DNA from: Chara braunii
Taxonomy: Eukaryota > Streptophyta > Charophyceae > Charales > Characeae
Direction of reading: 5' to 3'
DNA: 31,918 nt
NCBI GenBank assembly: GCA_003427395.1
Contig: BFEA01000113.1
Coordinates: 3,035,307-3,067,224 of the forward strand
The stretch's first letter is position 1, and each line of letters starts with the position of its first letter. The translations under genes were made by a program, and so were the position numbers. The notes beneath the pieces are model-generated. The model had not been told where the DNA came from. It saw nothing but the letters and a program-made list of their open reading frames with translations, and did not search any database. Of this stretch, positions 18,381 to 28,862 are shown in pieces.

Positions 18381-19497
18381 AGATTCAAGGAGGACAATCT
18401 GGAATGCAGAGAAAATGATCGGTTTTCTTTTGGGTCATGAATCTGAGATTCACATCCATGGAGGAGGAAATATGACCCTTTTTTTTTAGGCCTACCCAAA
18501 CGGCCAACTCCGGAATGGGCTGACAGCCCGAAATGGAAAGAAACAAAAGAGAGAAAAAAACAAAACTGTGCATTTGGCTCAAAAAGAGGGTCAAATGCAC
18601 CAGAAATTGAAAAGGAGAGCTTAGGGGCTCAAATTTGAAGCAAGGACTACTTGGGGGTGACACAGAATATTGTTGGTCTTCGATCTCAGCCAGATCCAAG
18701 GTTGAAACTGCACCGAGGCATAAGAAAATACCTCGGCCTACCAAAAATGGGGTAGAAACTGAAAAAATCGAAAAAAAGGTCCACTAGGCCTTTTCTCTCA
18801 AGTGTGGTTACCCCTTGCGCATTAAGAACCAAGGGGGCAGCATTTTGAAAATGAAAAAGAGGCTGAAGGAGACCAAGAGGCAATCCAAGTTGGTACCAAC
18901 CACTCGGACTGCATGTACTTGGTCAAAATGAGGCCCAGGTACCTCCAGCCTAGTGGTGAAATTTTGCCTTGGGGGTACCTCGGTTCACCTCAAGGCACAT
19001 GGGGAGGCCCATGGGCTGGCCGGAGTGTTGGTTTCAGCCTACATAAGTTGAGGATTCAGTCCGCCACACTCACATTTGCATGAGGAGTGCCCATGCTGCC
19101 CGAGTGAGCTCATGGGAGCACTTTTTCACTTGGAGAGAGGAGAGGGGAACCCCTGCCAGTTTGGGAGTTTAGAGGAGACTGTGAGCTAGTGGGGGGAGTT
19201 CTTGAGGTTAGTGGTAGTGAGGCAGGCCTAAGAAGGTGATCCGCCATAGCCCCCAAGCTGTGAGGAAGGGAGAAAGGCTAGAGGGAGTCTCATTAGCCCT
19301 CCTAGAGGGGAGGACTCTATAGCCATAGTGGAAGAAGTTTGCCATAGCTTGGGTGAGGTTGAGAGAGGAGGAAGAGAAGGGCCTGGGAAAAGAGAAAGCG
19401 ATAGCCAAGGTGATTCTTGTGCAAGGAAGGGAAAAACTTCATCAAGGTTGGTGCTCCATCTCCAAGACACTAAGGAGGTGAGTGGAAGGGAATATAT
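18381..19497. other. Unassigned, no convincing gene
   Basis: No protein family is recognised. Around 19040-19490 the plus strand shows a TACATAAG element, a G/A-rich stretch and an AAGGAGGTGAGTGG that looks like a 5' splice site, so a transcribed leader or LTR-type region is possible. The reading frames are short and unremarkable. Confidence 0.35.
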
Positions 19498-19513
19498 TCT
19501 TCTTCTTCTTCTT

Positions 19514-19544
<31 letters not shown>

Positions 19545-19648
19545 TCATTATTCATCCTCTTCTTCTTCTTCTTCTTCTTCTTCTTCTTCTTCTCCTTCGT
19601 CCCTTATCTTCCTTCTCTTCATCTCCATCTTCTTCTTCTTCTTGTTCT

Positions 19649-19704
<56 letters not shown>

Positions 19705-19766
19705 TTCTTCTTCTTCTTCCTCCTCTCCTTTATCTCCCTCCCCTTCCCCTCCTTCTCCTCCTCTCT
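19498..19766. repeat. (TTC)n/(TTA)n/(TCC)n trinucleotide array
   Basis: A run of TTC, then TTA/ATT, then long interrupted TTC with CCT interruptions. It yields spurious poly-Phe, poly-Leu, poly-Ser and poly-Lys ORFs on the two strands. Confidence 0.95.
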
Positions 19767-19920
19767 CAATGAACTCTTATCCATATCCCACTCTCTTCTT
19801 CTTCACCCTTTCTCCATAGGAACTTTCCTAAGCTTAGAGTAAATGGTAGGGATCCTTCTCACTAGTAATGATCTCCCCATGGGCTCATCCTTCACTCCCA
19901 TTGGAATCGTCACTTCTCTT

Positions 19921-20360
19921 TCATGCATTTGGGTGAGTTACACTCACTCTTTTCTCACTTTCTTTCCTCTTCTTCACTTAGGAGCAAATCGCAACTCTTG
20001 TCTTTGCTTAATCTAGTGTTTTGGTGATGATTACCTCTTGTTTAGTCAATTTCTTCCCTCCCATGTGAAGCGTTACTTCCCCCCTTGTGATTTCATGCAT
20101 TTGGGCGAGTTACACTCACTCTTTTCTCACTTTCCCTCCTCTTCTTCACTTAAGAGCAAATCACAACTCTTGTCTTTGCTTAATCTAGTGTTTTGGGGAT
20201 GATTACCTCTTGTTTAGTCCATTTTTTCACTCCTATGTGAAGCGCTACTTCCCCCCTTGTGATTTCATGCATTTGGGTGAGTGACACTTACTCTTTTCTC
20301 ACTTTCTCTCCACTTCTTCACTTAGGAGCAAATCGCAACTCTTGTATATGCTTAGTGTTT
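19921..20360. repeat. 172-bp tandem repeat, about 2.5 units
   Basis: TCATGCATTTGGGTGAGT starts at 19921, 20093 and 20265 (offset exactly 172 each time). Each unit includes CACTTAGGAGCAAATCGCAA and GTGAAGCG-TACTTCCCCCC. The third unit breaks off after CTTAGTGTTTTG at about 20360. Confidence 0.93.
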
Positions 20361-20389
20361 TGATGGTTCCTTTCACCTACTTTGCTCAA

Positions 20390-21415
20390 TTCTCTCTCAT
20401 GATAATGTTCCGTTGCATGCTTGGTTGTATTCATGAGAGTCAAACATGTGTTTGAACAAGTATTACTCACATGCATGACTCAACTCTGACATAATGATGT
20501 TCCGTTGCATTCTTGGTTGCATTCATGAGAGTCAAGCATGTGTTTGAGCAAGTCTCACTCACATGCATGACTCAACATTCACATAATGATTTTCCATTGC
20601 ATTCTTGGTTGCATTCATGAGAGTCAGCATGTGTTTGAGCAAATCTCACTCACATGCATGACTCAACTCTCACATAATGATGTTCCGTTGCATTCTTGGT
20701 TGCATTCATGAGTTTCAAGCATATGTTTGAGCAAGTCTCACTCACATGCATGGCTCAACCCTCACATAATGATGTCCCGTTGCATTCTTTGTTGCATTCA
20801 TGAGCTTCAAGCATGTGTTTGAGCAAGTCTCACTCACATGCATGACTCAACTTTCACATGATGGCATTCCGTTTCATTCTTGGTTGTATTCATGAGCTTC
20901 AAGCATATGTTCGAGCAAGTCTCACTCACATGCATGACTCAACTCTCACATGATGATGTTTCATTGCATTCTTAGTTGCCTTCATGGACTTCAAGCATGT
21001 GTTTGAGCAAGTTTTTCTCACATGCCTGACTCAACTCTCACATGATGACATTTCGTTTCATTCTTGGTTGTATTCATGAACTTCAAGCATGTGTTTGAGC
21101 AAGTCTCACACACATGCATGACTCAACTCTCACATGATGATGTTTCATTGCATTCTTGGTTGCCTTCATGGGCTTCAAGCATGTGTTTGAGCAAGTTTTA
21201 TTCACATGCATGACTCAACTCTCACATGATGGTATTCCGTTTCATTCTTGGTTGTATTCATGAGCTTCAAGCATGTGTTTGAGCAAGTCTCACTCACATA
21301 CATAACTCAACTCTCACATGATGATGTTTCATTGCATTCTTGGTTGCCTTCATGGGCTCCAAACATGTGTTTGAGCAAGTCTCACTCACATGCATGACCC
21401 ATCTCTCACATGGTA
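20390..21415. repeat. 91-92-bp satellite, subfamily A, about 11 units
   Basis: Each unit runs GTTCCGTTGCATTCTTGGTT, a CATTCATGAG segment, AAGCATGTGTTTGAGCAAG, TCTCACTCACATGCATGACT, then CAACTCTCACATRATGAT. Neighbouring units differ by a few substitutions. Alternating variants (CATAATGATGTTCCGTTGC against CATGATGGCATTCCGTTTC) in the second half suggest a higher-order pairing of units. Confidence 0.93.
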
Positions 21416-22865
21416 GTGTTCCGGTTCTCACTTGGTTGTTCTACTATTCATGTACATGTGCTTTCGCTACTCACACCTTCATTTTGTCAAGTCCGTGCCT
21501 TTGGTAGTGTTTCTGTTCTCATTTGGCTGTTCTACTAATATGTACATGTGCTCTCAATACTCATACCTTCATTTTGTCAAGTTCGTGTCTTTGGTAGTGT
21601 TCCGTTTCACACTTGGCTGTTCTACTACTCATACACATATGCTCTCAATACTCACACTCTCATTTTGTCAAGTTTATATCTTTGGTAATACTCCGTTTCA
21701 CATTTGGCTATTCGACTACTCATGTACATGTGCCCTCACTACTCACACCTTCATTTTGTCAAGTTCGTGCCTTTGGTAGTGTTCCGGTTCTCACTTGGCT
21801 GTTCTACTATTCATGTACATGTGCTTTCACTGCTCACGCTCTCATTTTGTAAAGTTTGTGCCTTTGGTAATGCTCCGTTTCACACTTGGCTGTGCTACTA
21901 CTTATACACATGTGCTTTCACTACTCACACTCTCATTTTGTCAAGTTCATGCCTTTGGTAATGCTCCGTTTCACACTTGGGTGGTCAACTACTCATACAC
22001 ATATGCTCTCACTACTCACGCTCTCATTTTGTCAAGTTCGAGTCTTTGGTAGTGTTCCGGTTCACACTTGGTTGTTCTACTACTCATACACATGTGCTTT
22101 CACCGCCTTTGGTAGTGTTCCGTTTCACACGTGGTTGTTCTACTACTCATACACATGTGCTTTCACTACACACACTCTCATTTTGTCAAGTTCATGTCTT
22201 TGGTAATGCTCCGTTTCACACTTGGCTGGTCGACTACTCATATACCTGTGCTTTCACAACTCACACCCTCATTTGTCAAGTTCATGCATTTGGTAGTGTT
22301 CTGGTTCCCACTTTGCTGATCAACTTCTCATGGGCATGTGCTTTCACCACTCACACTCTCATTTTGTCAAGTCCCTACCTTTGGTAGTGTTCCGTTTCAC
22401 ACTTGACTGTTCTACTACTCATACACATGTGCTTTTACCACTCACACTCTCATTTTGTCAAGTTCATGCCTTTGGTAGTGTTCCGGTTCTCACTTGGTTG
22501 TTCTACTACTCATGTACATGTGCTTTCACTACTCACACTCACACTTTGTCAAGTTCATGCCTTTGGTAATACTCCGTTTCGCAATTGGCTGTTCTACTAC
22601 CCATGTACATGTGCTTTCACTACTCGCACTCTCATTTTGTCAAATTCATGCCTTTGGTAATACTCCGTTTCACACTTGGCTGTTCTACTACTCATACACA
22701 TGTACTTTCACCACTCACACTCTCATTTTGTCAAGTTCATGCTTTTGGTAATGCTTCGTTTCACACTTGGATGTTCTACTTCTCATACACATGTGCTTTC
22801 ACTAACTCACACTCTCATTTTGTCAAGTTCATGCTTTTGGTAATACTCCGTTTCACATTTGGGTG
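21416..22865. repeat. 91-bp satellite, subfamily B, about 16 units
   Basis: Each unit runs GTTCCGTTTCACACTTGGCT, GTTCTACTACTCATACACAT, GTGCTTTCACTACTCACACT, CTCATTTTGTCAAGTTCATG and CCTTTGGTAGT. Because 91 is one more than a multiple of three, each pass shifts the frame. This explains a ladder of near-identical 85-residue ORFs starting every 91 bases; they are not genes. One unit near 22076-22130 is shortened by about half. Confidence 0.95.
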
Positions 22866-23090
22866 CTACTGTTGTGGGATGGGTGACTAGCGCTTGGCTG
22901 CTGCCGCTGCGGGATGAGTGACTGACACTTGGTTGCTACTTCTGTGGGATGGGTGACCGACACTTGGCGGCTACTGTTGCAGGATGGGTGACCGACATTT
23001 GGCTGCCACTTCTGTGGGATGGGTGACTGACATTTGGCTGCTACTGCTGTGGGATGGGTGACCGACCCTTGGTTGCTACTGCTGTGGGTT
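22866..23090. repeat. 35-bp tandem repeat, six units
   Basis: GGATGGGTGAC-type blocks start at 22877, 22912, 22947, 22982, 23017 and 23052, exactly 35 apart, each followed by a CTTGGCTGCTACT-CTGTGG linker. The array is unusually regular in length though the bases vary. Confidence 0.92.
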
Positions 23091-23400
23091 CCTTTTGTTG
23101 CAGTTCAGTCTTTCTTTCACTTAGTAATGTGGCGGTTGCTTCCTAGCTGTTCCGTGATTCATGTAAGTATGTGTTGTCGGTCTTTTGCTGCTATCCAAGT
23201 CTTTCCTTCACTTAGTAAGTGGCGGTTGCTTCCTAGCTGTTTCGTGACTCATGTATGTGTGTGTTGTGGGTCTTGTGCTGCAGTTCAGTCTTTTCTTCAC
23301 TTGGTAATGTGTCGGTTTTTCCTAGTCGTCTCCCTAACCTCGCACATGTGTGTGCTCTAGCCTAAATTGTGCAGTTCAAGTTTTCCCTCACTCAATGATG
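23091..23400. repeat. About 90-bp degenerate tandem repeat, about 3 units
   Basis: CACTTAGTAATGTGGCGGTT-like blocks start at 23118, 23209 and 23298 (offsets 91 and 89), each with TTGCTTCCTAGCTGTT, then CATGT-TGTGT and a CAGTTCAGTCTTT-like lead-in. A fourth trace reaches about 23400. Confidence 0.8.
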
Positions 23401-23473
23401 AATCAATTCAGATCTTGAACAGGGGATGATATGTCAAGTAAGGGTAAGTGTTGATTAGGATCAGGGAGTTTTT

Positions 23474-23476
<3 letters not shown>

Positions 23477-23554
<78 letters not shown>

Positions 23555-23555
23555 N

Positions 23556-23612
<57 letters not shown>
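23477..23612. repeat. (CT)n microsatellite, one N
   Basis: A pure CT run with a single undetermined base at 23555, near its midpoint. Confidence 0.96.
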
Positions 23613-23615
<3 letters not shown>

Positions 23616-24924
23616 CCTTTGTCTCATACTTCGGACCCCTCAACTTTCTTTCCTTCCACCACTTGGCATATAACTAACACTTCACCACTCACTTGTTACT
23701 TTGCCATGGGACGAACGGTGAAAAAAAAATAGTCCTCACTTGGTGGAGGAAGTGGGCAAGGGAAGGGTTGTCGGTCCCTTGTGCAGCCGAGAAGGAAAAG
23801 GGAAGAGACACGTGAGCAATTGAGAGGAGTCAAGTCCCGGAAAAAGGGCTAGACCAAGTTAGTACTTAAAGCAAGGTCAGTTTGACTCAACCATTTCCCC
23901 GACTGCATAACTATGAGAAGAGGATGGACTAATTGAGCAAAGAAAGGAAAAAAAAAAGAACTTTAAGGAAATGAAACTAAGGCGTGCGGGAAGGGCTATG
24001 TGTTGACTCCAATGGGGGATTGTACCGGTCTTTGCCTTTGTGTGGGATTGTGCAGGTATTAAAGTCTTTGTGTGGCATTGTGCAGGTAAGTAAAGTCTTG
24101 GGGTGCCTTCAACGGTACCGGGCCAGGAAAGACCGAGCGACAAAGGAAAAGGGAACAAAGGGGCTACGGGACCCTTAGTGTAAAACCGAACCATGGGAGA
24201 GGTCTTTGTGCATGAGACTTGGAGTGAGAATGAAAGAAAGGAGTGAGACTTTTGATGATCGGAATGTGAAGTAGCCTGTGCATGTGTGTGAAGGCCCCGA
24301 AAGAACTAAGGGGCCTGCTCCAATAACGATGGATAGAATGTATGAGCCACGAGGAGCGCGTAAAGGCGAAACCCTATCCCATTGCGGGGCTCCTACTTAA
24401 CCTCTGACCCAGCCCCCACCTAGAAGTTGTTTCGCTGATCTTCCGAGACTACTCCCAGGTCTTCCACTGTACTGTTTGTCTACAGAGACAGTGTCTGCCC
24501 GCCTGACAGGTAAGGAGCTTTCACTATCTTTTGAGAAGTCCAGCCTCGCAGTCACCTGCTTCCTGACCGGTATGAACCTGTTGTTGACGGCAGACAACTG
24601 CTTCTAATATTGCTTTGCCGCCACGTACAACCCTCTTGTATTGTTCCTGCCTGTACTATATTCCTCAAAGTGTCCTGCCTGTACTATATTCCTCAAAGTG
24701 TTCTGCTCACCACTGTAAAAGGAATCAGTTGCCTTTGGTTGTCCGCCATCGCAACAAGCTCAGCTCTACCTGTGGCTGTTTTGACGTCTCATACTTACGT
24801 ATTGGACTTTTCGCAACAGTAGAAGATGTTTGTTGTCGTTAGTTGTTCGCTGTTGTGTCCGCTCTCGCTCTCCAGTTGTTCTGTGGTTCTCTTCCCGGCC
24901 CCTGTACCGACGGAGAAGCCACTT
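23613..24924. other. Unassigned, no convincing gene
   Basis: No protein family is recognised. Small structures seen: TTGTGTGG-ATTGTGCAGGTA repeated at about 24040 and 24070; a stem-loop AGGCCCC/GGGGCCT at 24292-24316; and a 30-bp direct duplication (CCTGCCTGTACTATATTCCT) at about 24645-24705. Part may be the 3' UTR of the minus-strand LINE that ends at 24925. Confidence 0.4.
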
Positions 24925-26666
24925 TCATACAGATGAGGATGTCATGAAGCTGTGAGGATGTTGTCGCCGTTGTCCTTTGAGTATTATCAGCATTTGCAGG
25001 TGCCTTGGTTTCCCTGGCTGGCCAGGTGACGGGTGACGGGTGACGGGGTGGGTGAGGGGAGCTGGCGGGGTGGAGTGTGGGGGAGATGGCGTTGGGGGCG
25101 GATCGGCCAGAGGGAGCGGAGGGGGTTGCGGTGGGGTGATAGGCAAAGGCCCTGACGGGATAGGGGGAGGGGGNGAAGGGGTCGGGGNTGGGGGGGAGTT
25201 CGGGAGGGGGGGAGGGGGGAGGGGAGTTTGTGGGGGGGGTCGTGATGGTAGATGAGGGGTCCCGGGCGGGAAGGGGGAGGCAGGGGGAGAGGACACAACG
25301 CGCGGTACCTGGGAGGACTGGCCGTTAGTCTGATCAGGATGGATCAGTGTCGTGGCCGGTTGTCCCGACAGTGGTGTATGAAAATAGTCCATTGTTTTGT
25401 AGGACCATGTGTTGTCCTCTGCCGCCCAATTCTTCCACTGTATTTTCCCATTTTCATGAATCTCTGCTAGCTTGCAATGGGGGTCTAGCCAACGCTGTCT
25501 AAAGGATTTGACAACCCATTCTCTCGGCCCCCTGTCGGGTATGCCAACCATTTCTTCAATCAGTTTCTGGCTGGCTTTTAGAATGTTTGCCCTGAGCACT
25601 TCCACTAGTTCTGCTTTTGCCTAGTGGAAACCAAAGGCGGAGTCTTGCCTTTCTGCAGAGCACCTCATTCTCCATATCACCATGAGCACAACCAGTCTCA
25701 TGTAGTTGAAGTCTTGGAGAGGTTACTTTGGAACGGTGTCTAGGATGCTGGATGGGTTCTCCTTTTACCCAGCAGAATGAGCCCGACATCCCAATGGAAC
25801 ACTGTGGCTATTTGTGTGTGCCAAAGAGCATCCCACCACTGCCAGATCTGTTTGGCCATCGGGCATGCTAGAAGACAGTGTTCCAGGTCCGCCCGACTGC
25901 TTTGTGCACTGACTCCGTAGTGGGCACAAATGGGGGACAACACTCCTGCTTGTTCCAGTGAGGAGCGGGAGGTCACCCAGTCCGGAGTCAGGAGGCAGCG
26001 GTGGAATATTTGCCGCTGCAGGGCCTTGTGGGATGTAGGCATTATGTGTGCACACGTTTCCCAGGGGATATGGTGCAGGTCGGAGTTACTCAACGGGGAG
26101 TCTCTTTTCCACCGATTTCGTACAACCGGGGTGGAAGTTTTGAGCGGATGTGCTTGCTTGTACCCTTCTCTTACCGTGTACTGCCAGAATGGGATGGTCT
26201 TGCGGCCGCTCCATTCCTATTCATCTCGGTCAAAGGAGAGGGCGGAAACCGGGGAAGCCATTTCATAGGCAAAGTAGTCTATATCTTCCGATCCCACCAC
26301 CCTAATTTTCGTAAGCTCTTTTTTTGACTTCCAACAGTCCCGTTCTGGGTCCCTTTTAAGATTTGCCCATCTCGTCCCTGGTACATCCGGTTGGAAGGCC
26401 TGCAACCGAGCTTCTTCACCAGCTATATGATTTATCCTATAGATTGCCATAGGGATGGGGTTAGTACTGTTGTGTGTGACCCAGTCCAGGCTGCAGTGAG
26501 TCGGGTCATCGTGAAGAGCGGTGTCGAGCGCATCGGTCCCGCAGGGGGACCCTCCCGACCGCGTCACGCAGGTTTTTGCAGGACTTTCTCGTAGAGCGCG
26601 GTTTGCCGCTCCGGCCGAGTGCGCCAGCCGTCCCTCTCGCGGACCCCTACGACAGGACAGGGTCAC
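24925..26666 (-). pseudogene. LINE ORF2 C-terminal remnant with proline-rich tail
   Basis: The minus strand reads, in order, a post-RT region (26666-26217, with WVTHNSTNPIPMAIYRINHI), then a zf-RVT region at 26093-25740. The latter has FHRCLLTPDWVTSRSSLEQA, CAHYGVSAQSS and LEHCLLACPMAKQIWQWWDA, matching the plant LINE zinc-binding pattern with the second Cys replaced by Tyr. A C-terminal arm follows (VLMVIWRMRCSAER, then from 25605 ANILKASQKLIEEMVGIP). The final 226-residue frame continues into an about 100-residue proline-rich tail that coincides with the G-rich DNA at 25030-25290. Its frame also contains IQWKNWAAEDNTWSYKTM, faintly chromodomain-like. A different LINE subfamily from the 7 and 14 kb copies. 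The RT core is missing. Confidence 0.7.
25030..25290. repeat. G-rich tract (plus strand), quadruplex-prone, two Ns
   Basis: Dense runs of three to seven G with short spacers over about 260 bases, with undetermined bases at 25174 and 25188. The opposite strand encodes the proline-rich tail of the LINE-derived frame. Confidence 0.85.
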
Positions 26667-26971
26667 GCGAGGCAGGCCTTACCTCCACCCGCGGGAGCTG
26701 TCACCATCCCTTGGGTCTACCGAACCATGTGCGAAAGCTTTTCGTATGCAATCGCAGAGGTGGCTCGGCCGATGGCGTTTCTCGTTCGCTGTAGCATAGG
26801 GGGTACGCGCAGCCAACGCCCCTCAATCAGACCCGTATGCGAATTGACACATTGGGGGGCTGAGGTCCCAAGCACGACTCGTCGTCGGTCGACCAGGACG
26901 CAATGGGTGCTCCAGAATAGATTAGAACAACGACTATAGCCTCAAATTTTGATCTGCTTTGGTGTATTAAA
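26667..26971. other. Unassigned, GC-rich, no gene seen
   Basis: Open frames cross this stretch on the plus strand but match no family I know. It probably includes more decayed LINE sequence upstream of the minus-strand ORF2 remnant. Confidence 0.4.
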
Positions 26972-27030
26972 GGGACGATGGACCCGGTTTCCAGCAGGTG
27001 CCGCTCCCCACCAATAGATGGAGCAGCCCG
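26972..27030 (+). repeat. Structured tail unit, partial copy (stem-loops 1 and 2)
   Basis: GGGACGATGGACCCGGTTTC, CAGCAGGTGCCGCTCCCCAC and CAATAGATGGAGC match the 5' half of the structured tail. Stem-loop 3 and the polyA are absent; the following bases are unrelated. Confidence 0.75.
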
Positions 27031-27325
27031 ACAGCCAAAGCCTCAATTCTGGTGGTTCTCTTACCATTGCCGGGATAGTGGCCTTGCAAAAAGGGGTTTC
27101 TTTCAGTGCTGGTCCCTGGATGGTCCGGGGGGCCCTCCCACGTCCGGGAGCCTGCCGGTCCAACCGAGCGCATGACAGTGGGGGGGGGGGGGGGGTCCAA
27201 ACCAGTTCATGACGGTGGCAGGCACATCTGGGGGATTTCAAGGGTTATCGGGGGGGTACCGGGGATTTCAAGGCGTCCCCGTGCCGCCCAGCCTCTAGGA
27301 GGCTGCCGCAGCGTCCAAAAAAAAA
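27031..27325. other. Unassigned, includes G16 homopolymer
   Basis: No gene is recognised. Contains an uninterrupted run of 16 G at 27180-27195, a GGGG-rich neighbourhood, and a run of 12 A at about 27318-27329. Confidence 0.5.
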
Positions 27326-27329
27326 AAAA

Positions 27330-27475
27330 CGGGGCCTATAGGACCCCGGAATTTCGAAAGAACGTGCGGCGGATCTCCAGCCCTGATCATTGGAGATCGG
27401 CGGTGAAGATCCACCACGTGAGCTTTCAAAATTCCGGGGTCCTACAGGCCGCTGTTTTCAAATTTGAAAATGCGA
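27330..27475. mobile_element. Foldback (MITE-like) inverted-repeat element
   Basis: GGCCTATAGGACCCCGGAAT, TTCGAAAG is matched in reverse by CTTTCAAAATTCCGGGGTCC, TACAGGCC (about 27334-27361 and 27423-27450), roughly 26 of 28 bases paired. Pairing continues inward with gaps (ACGTG-GG-GGATCT). Just outside lies a perfect 16-bp palindrome TTTTCAAATTTGAAAA (27455-27470). Confidence 0.75.
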
Positions 27476-27660
27476 GCCTGCTGGCCTATAGCCGCCCTGC
27501 TCCCGCCACCGCTGAGACCCCGACCACGGGAGACTATGTCGAGGTTGACGTCGCGCTCATTTGAGCGGACGTGAACTTCGACCAGCAGCCGATCCCACTG
27601 AAGCCATTGCCCCTGCGCCAGCCTGCCAGCGTCGCGCTCGCCATTGTCATCGCCACACTG

Positions 27661-27811
27661 AAGAACATTTGAATCGGCTGCTGAGCCGCTGCTCTCAATG
27701 TATCTGCCCTTTATCTGTTTTATCTTTCTTCTTCTTCTTCTTCTTCTTCTTCTTCTTCTTCTTCTTCTTTAACCTTTTCTTCGTTGAATTTTCCAGCTCG
27801 CACTGTCGTCT

Positions 27812-27892
<81 letters not shown>

Positions 27893-27893
27893 N

Positions 27894-27991
<98 letters not shown>

Positions 27992-28165
27992 ACTGGAGAC
28001 ATGTTTGACTTGAAGAACATTTGGATCGGCTGCTGAGCCGCTGCTCTCAATGTATCAGCCTTTATCTGTTTTATCTTTCTTCTTCTTCTTCTTCTTCTTC
28101 TTCTTCTTCTTCTTTTCCTTCTTCTTTACCCTTTTCTTCTTTGCATTTTCCACCTCGTCCTGTCG
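27661..28165. repeat. 352-bp duplicated module holding TTC and GA microsatellites
   Basis: AAGAACATTTGAATCGGCTG, CTGAGCCGCTGCTCTCAATG, TATC...TTTATCTGTTTTATCTTT and (TTC)n, then CTTTTCTTC-TTG-ATTTTCCA and CTGTCGTCTGC occur at 27661 and 28013. The first copy is followed by a long GA run, the second by a splice-like CATCAGGTATG. The TTC runs are 27729-27769 and 28079-28113. Confidence 0.88.
27816..27988. repeat. (GA)n microsatellite, one N
   Basis: About 86 GA units with one undetermined base at 27893, close to the midpoint. Confidence 0.96.
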
Positions 28166-28521
28166 TCTGCCTCGTCTTCCATCAGGTATGTATGCTGCTG
28201 CTTGCTGGCCTGCAGACCCAAGAAACACACCCCGTGCCATAAAAAACGTCCCCCCAGTGCCCCACCCCAATCCCGCATTACACTCCCCCCCCCCTCCCCC
28301 CCACCAAAAAATTCTGACTTCACGAGTTTTAATGTGGAATCCGACCGGTCTCAGCGAGCGCAGTCGGATGCCACCATCAGCATTAAAAAAAATATAAAAA
28401 ATTGGGCATTTTTGGGGGGCATCCGGTTTTGCCGGTTCACCCCCCCTGGACCGGTCTGGCCCCGGTTGGACCGGGGCAGGTGATCCAGCCGGTTCTTGGC
28501 CCAGCCTTGCTTTATTTATTT

Positions 28522-28524
<3 letters not shown>
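28166..28524. other. Unassigned, C/G-rich low-complexity patches
   Basis: No gene is recognised. A CCGGTCTGGCCCCGGTTGGA run near 28450-28475 and C-rich stretches near 28280-28300 are the notable features. Confidence 0.4.

Positions 28525-28562
<38 letters not shown>
28525..28562. repeat. Poly(A) tract preceded by TTTA repeats
   Basis: TTTATTTATTTATTT is followed by about 38 A. It may be a plus-strand retroposon tail; no matching 5' end was identified. Confidence 0.85.
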
Positions 28563-28563
<1 letters not shown>

Positions 28564-28862
28564 AGGAAGAGAGAATCCGGAAGGGAGTGAATCCGATAAA
28601 CCCATGTGTTTCACGGTCGAGATCCTCATTAATTATTGCTCTGGTCCTTGGCCCTCAGGCTGGCTGTTGAACGTCGCAGGCATGGAGTGTTGTGGTCGAC
28701 CCCCTTCTAGCAGGAACTTGGTATACCAACAAAGGGAGGGATAGTTTTCTGTGAGGCACAACCCAAACACCTTCCTCTATAGTAAGGCCTTATTTTGGTT
28801 GTTGCAGCCAGACCACCATTCCGCTTATTGGAGGTGCTGCAGCTCTTCAGCTCATCACCCTC

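Noticed and set aside
19328-19842. 163-aa Ser/Ile-rich ORF and its shadows
   Set aside because: Produced by the TTC/TTA trinucleotide array; each strand and frame gives a different homopolymer.
20390-23090. CRISPR-like array
   Set aside because: Units are contiguous, with no constant repeat separated by unique spacers, and the genome is eukaryotic.
24925-25605. Host gene encoding a proline-rich chromodomain protein
   Set aside because: The N-terminal half continues the LINE ORF2 reading from higher coordinates, and the chromodomain resemblance is faint; a LINE-derived tail is simpler.
26521-26939. Three overlapping plus-strand ORFs of 72-106 aa
   Set aside because: GC-rich open frames opposite decayed LINE sequence; no family recognised.
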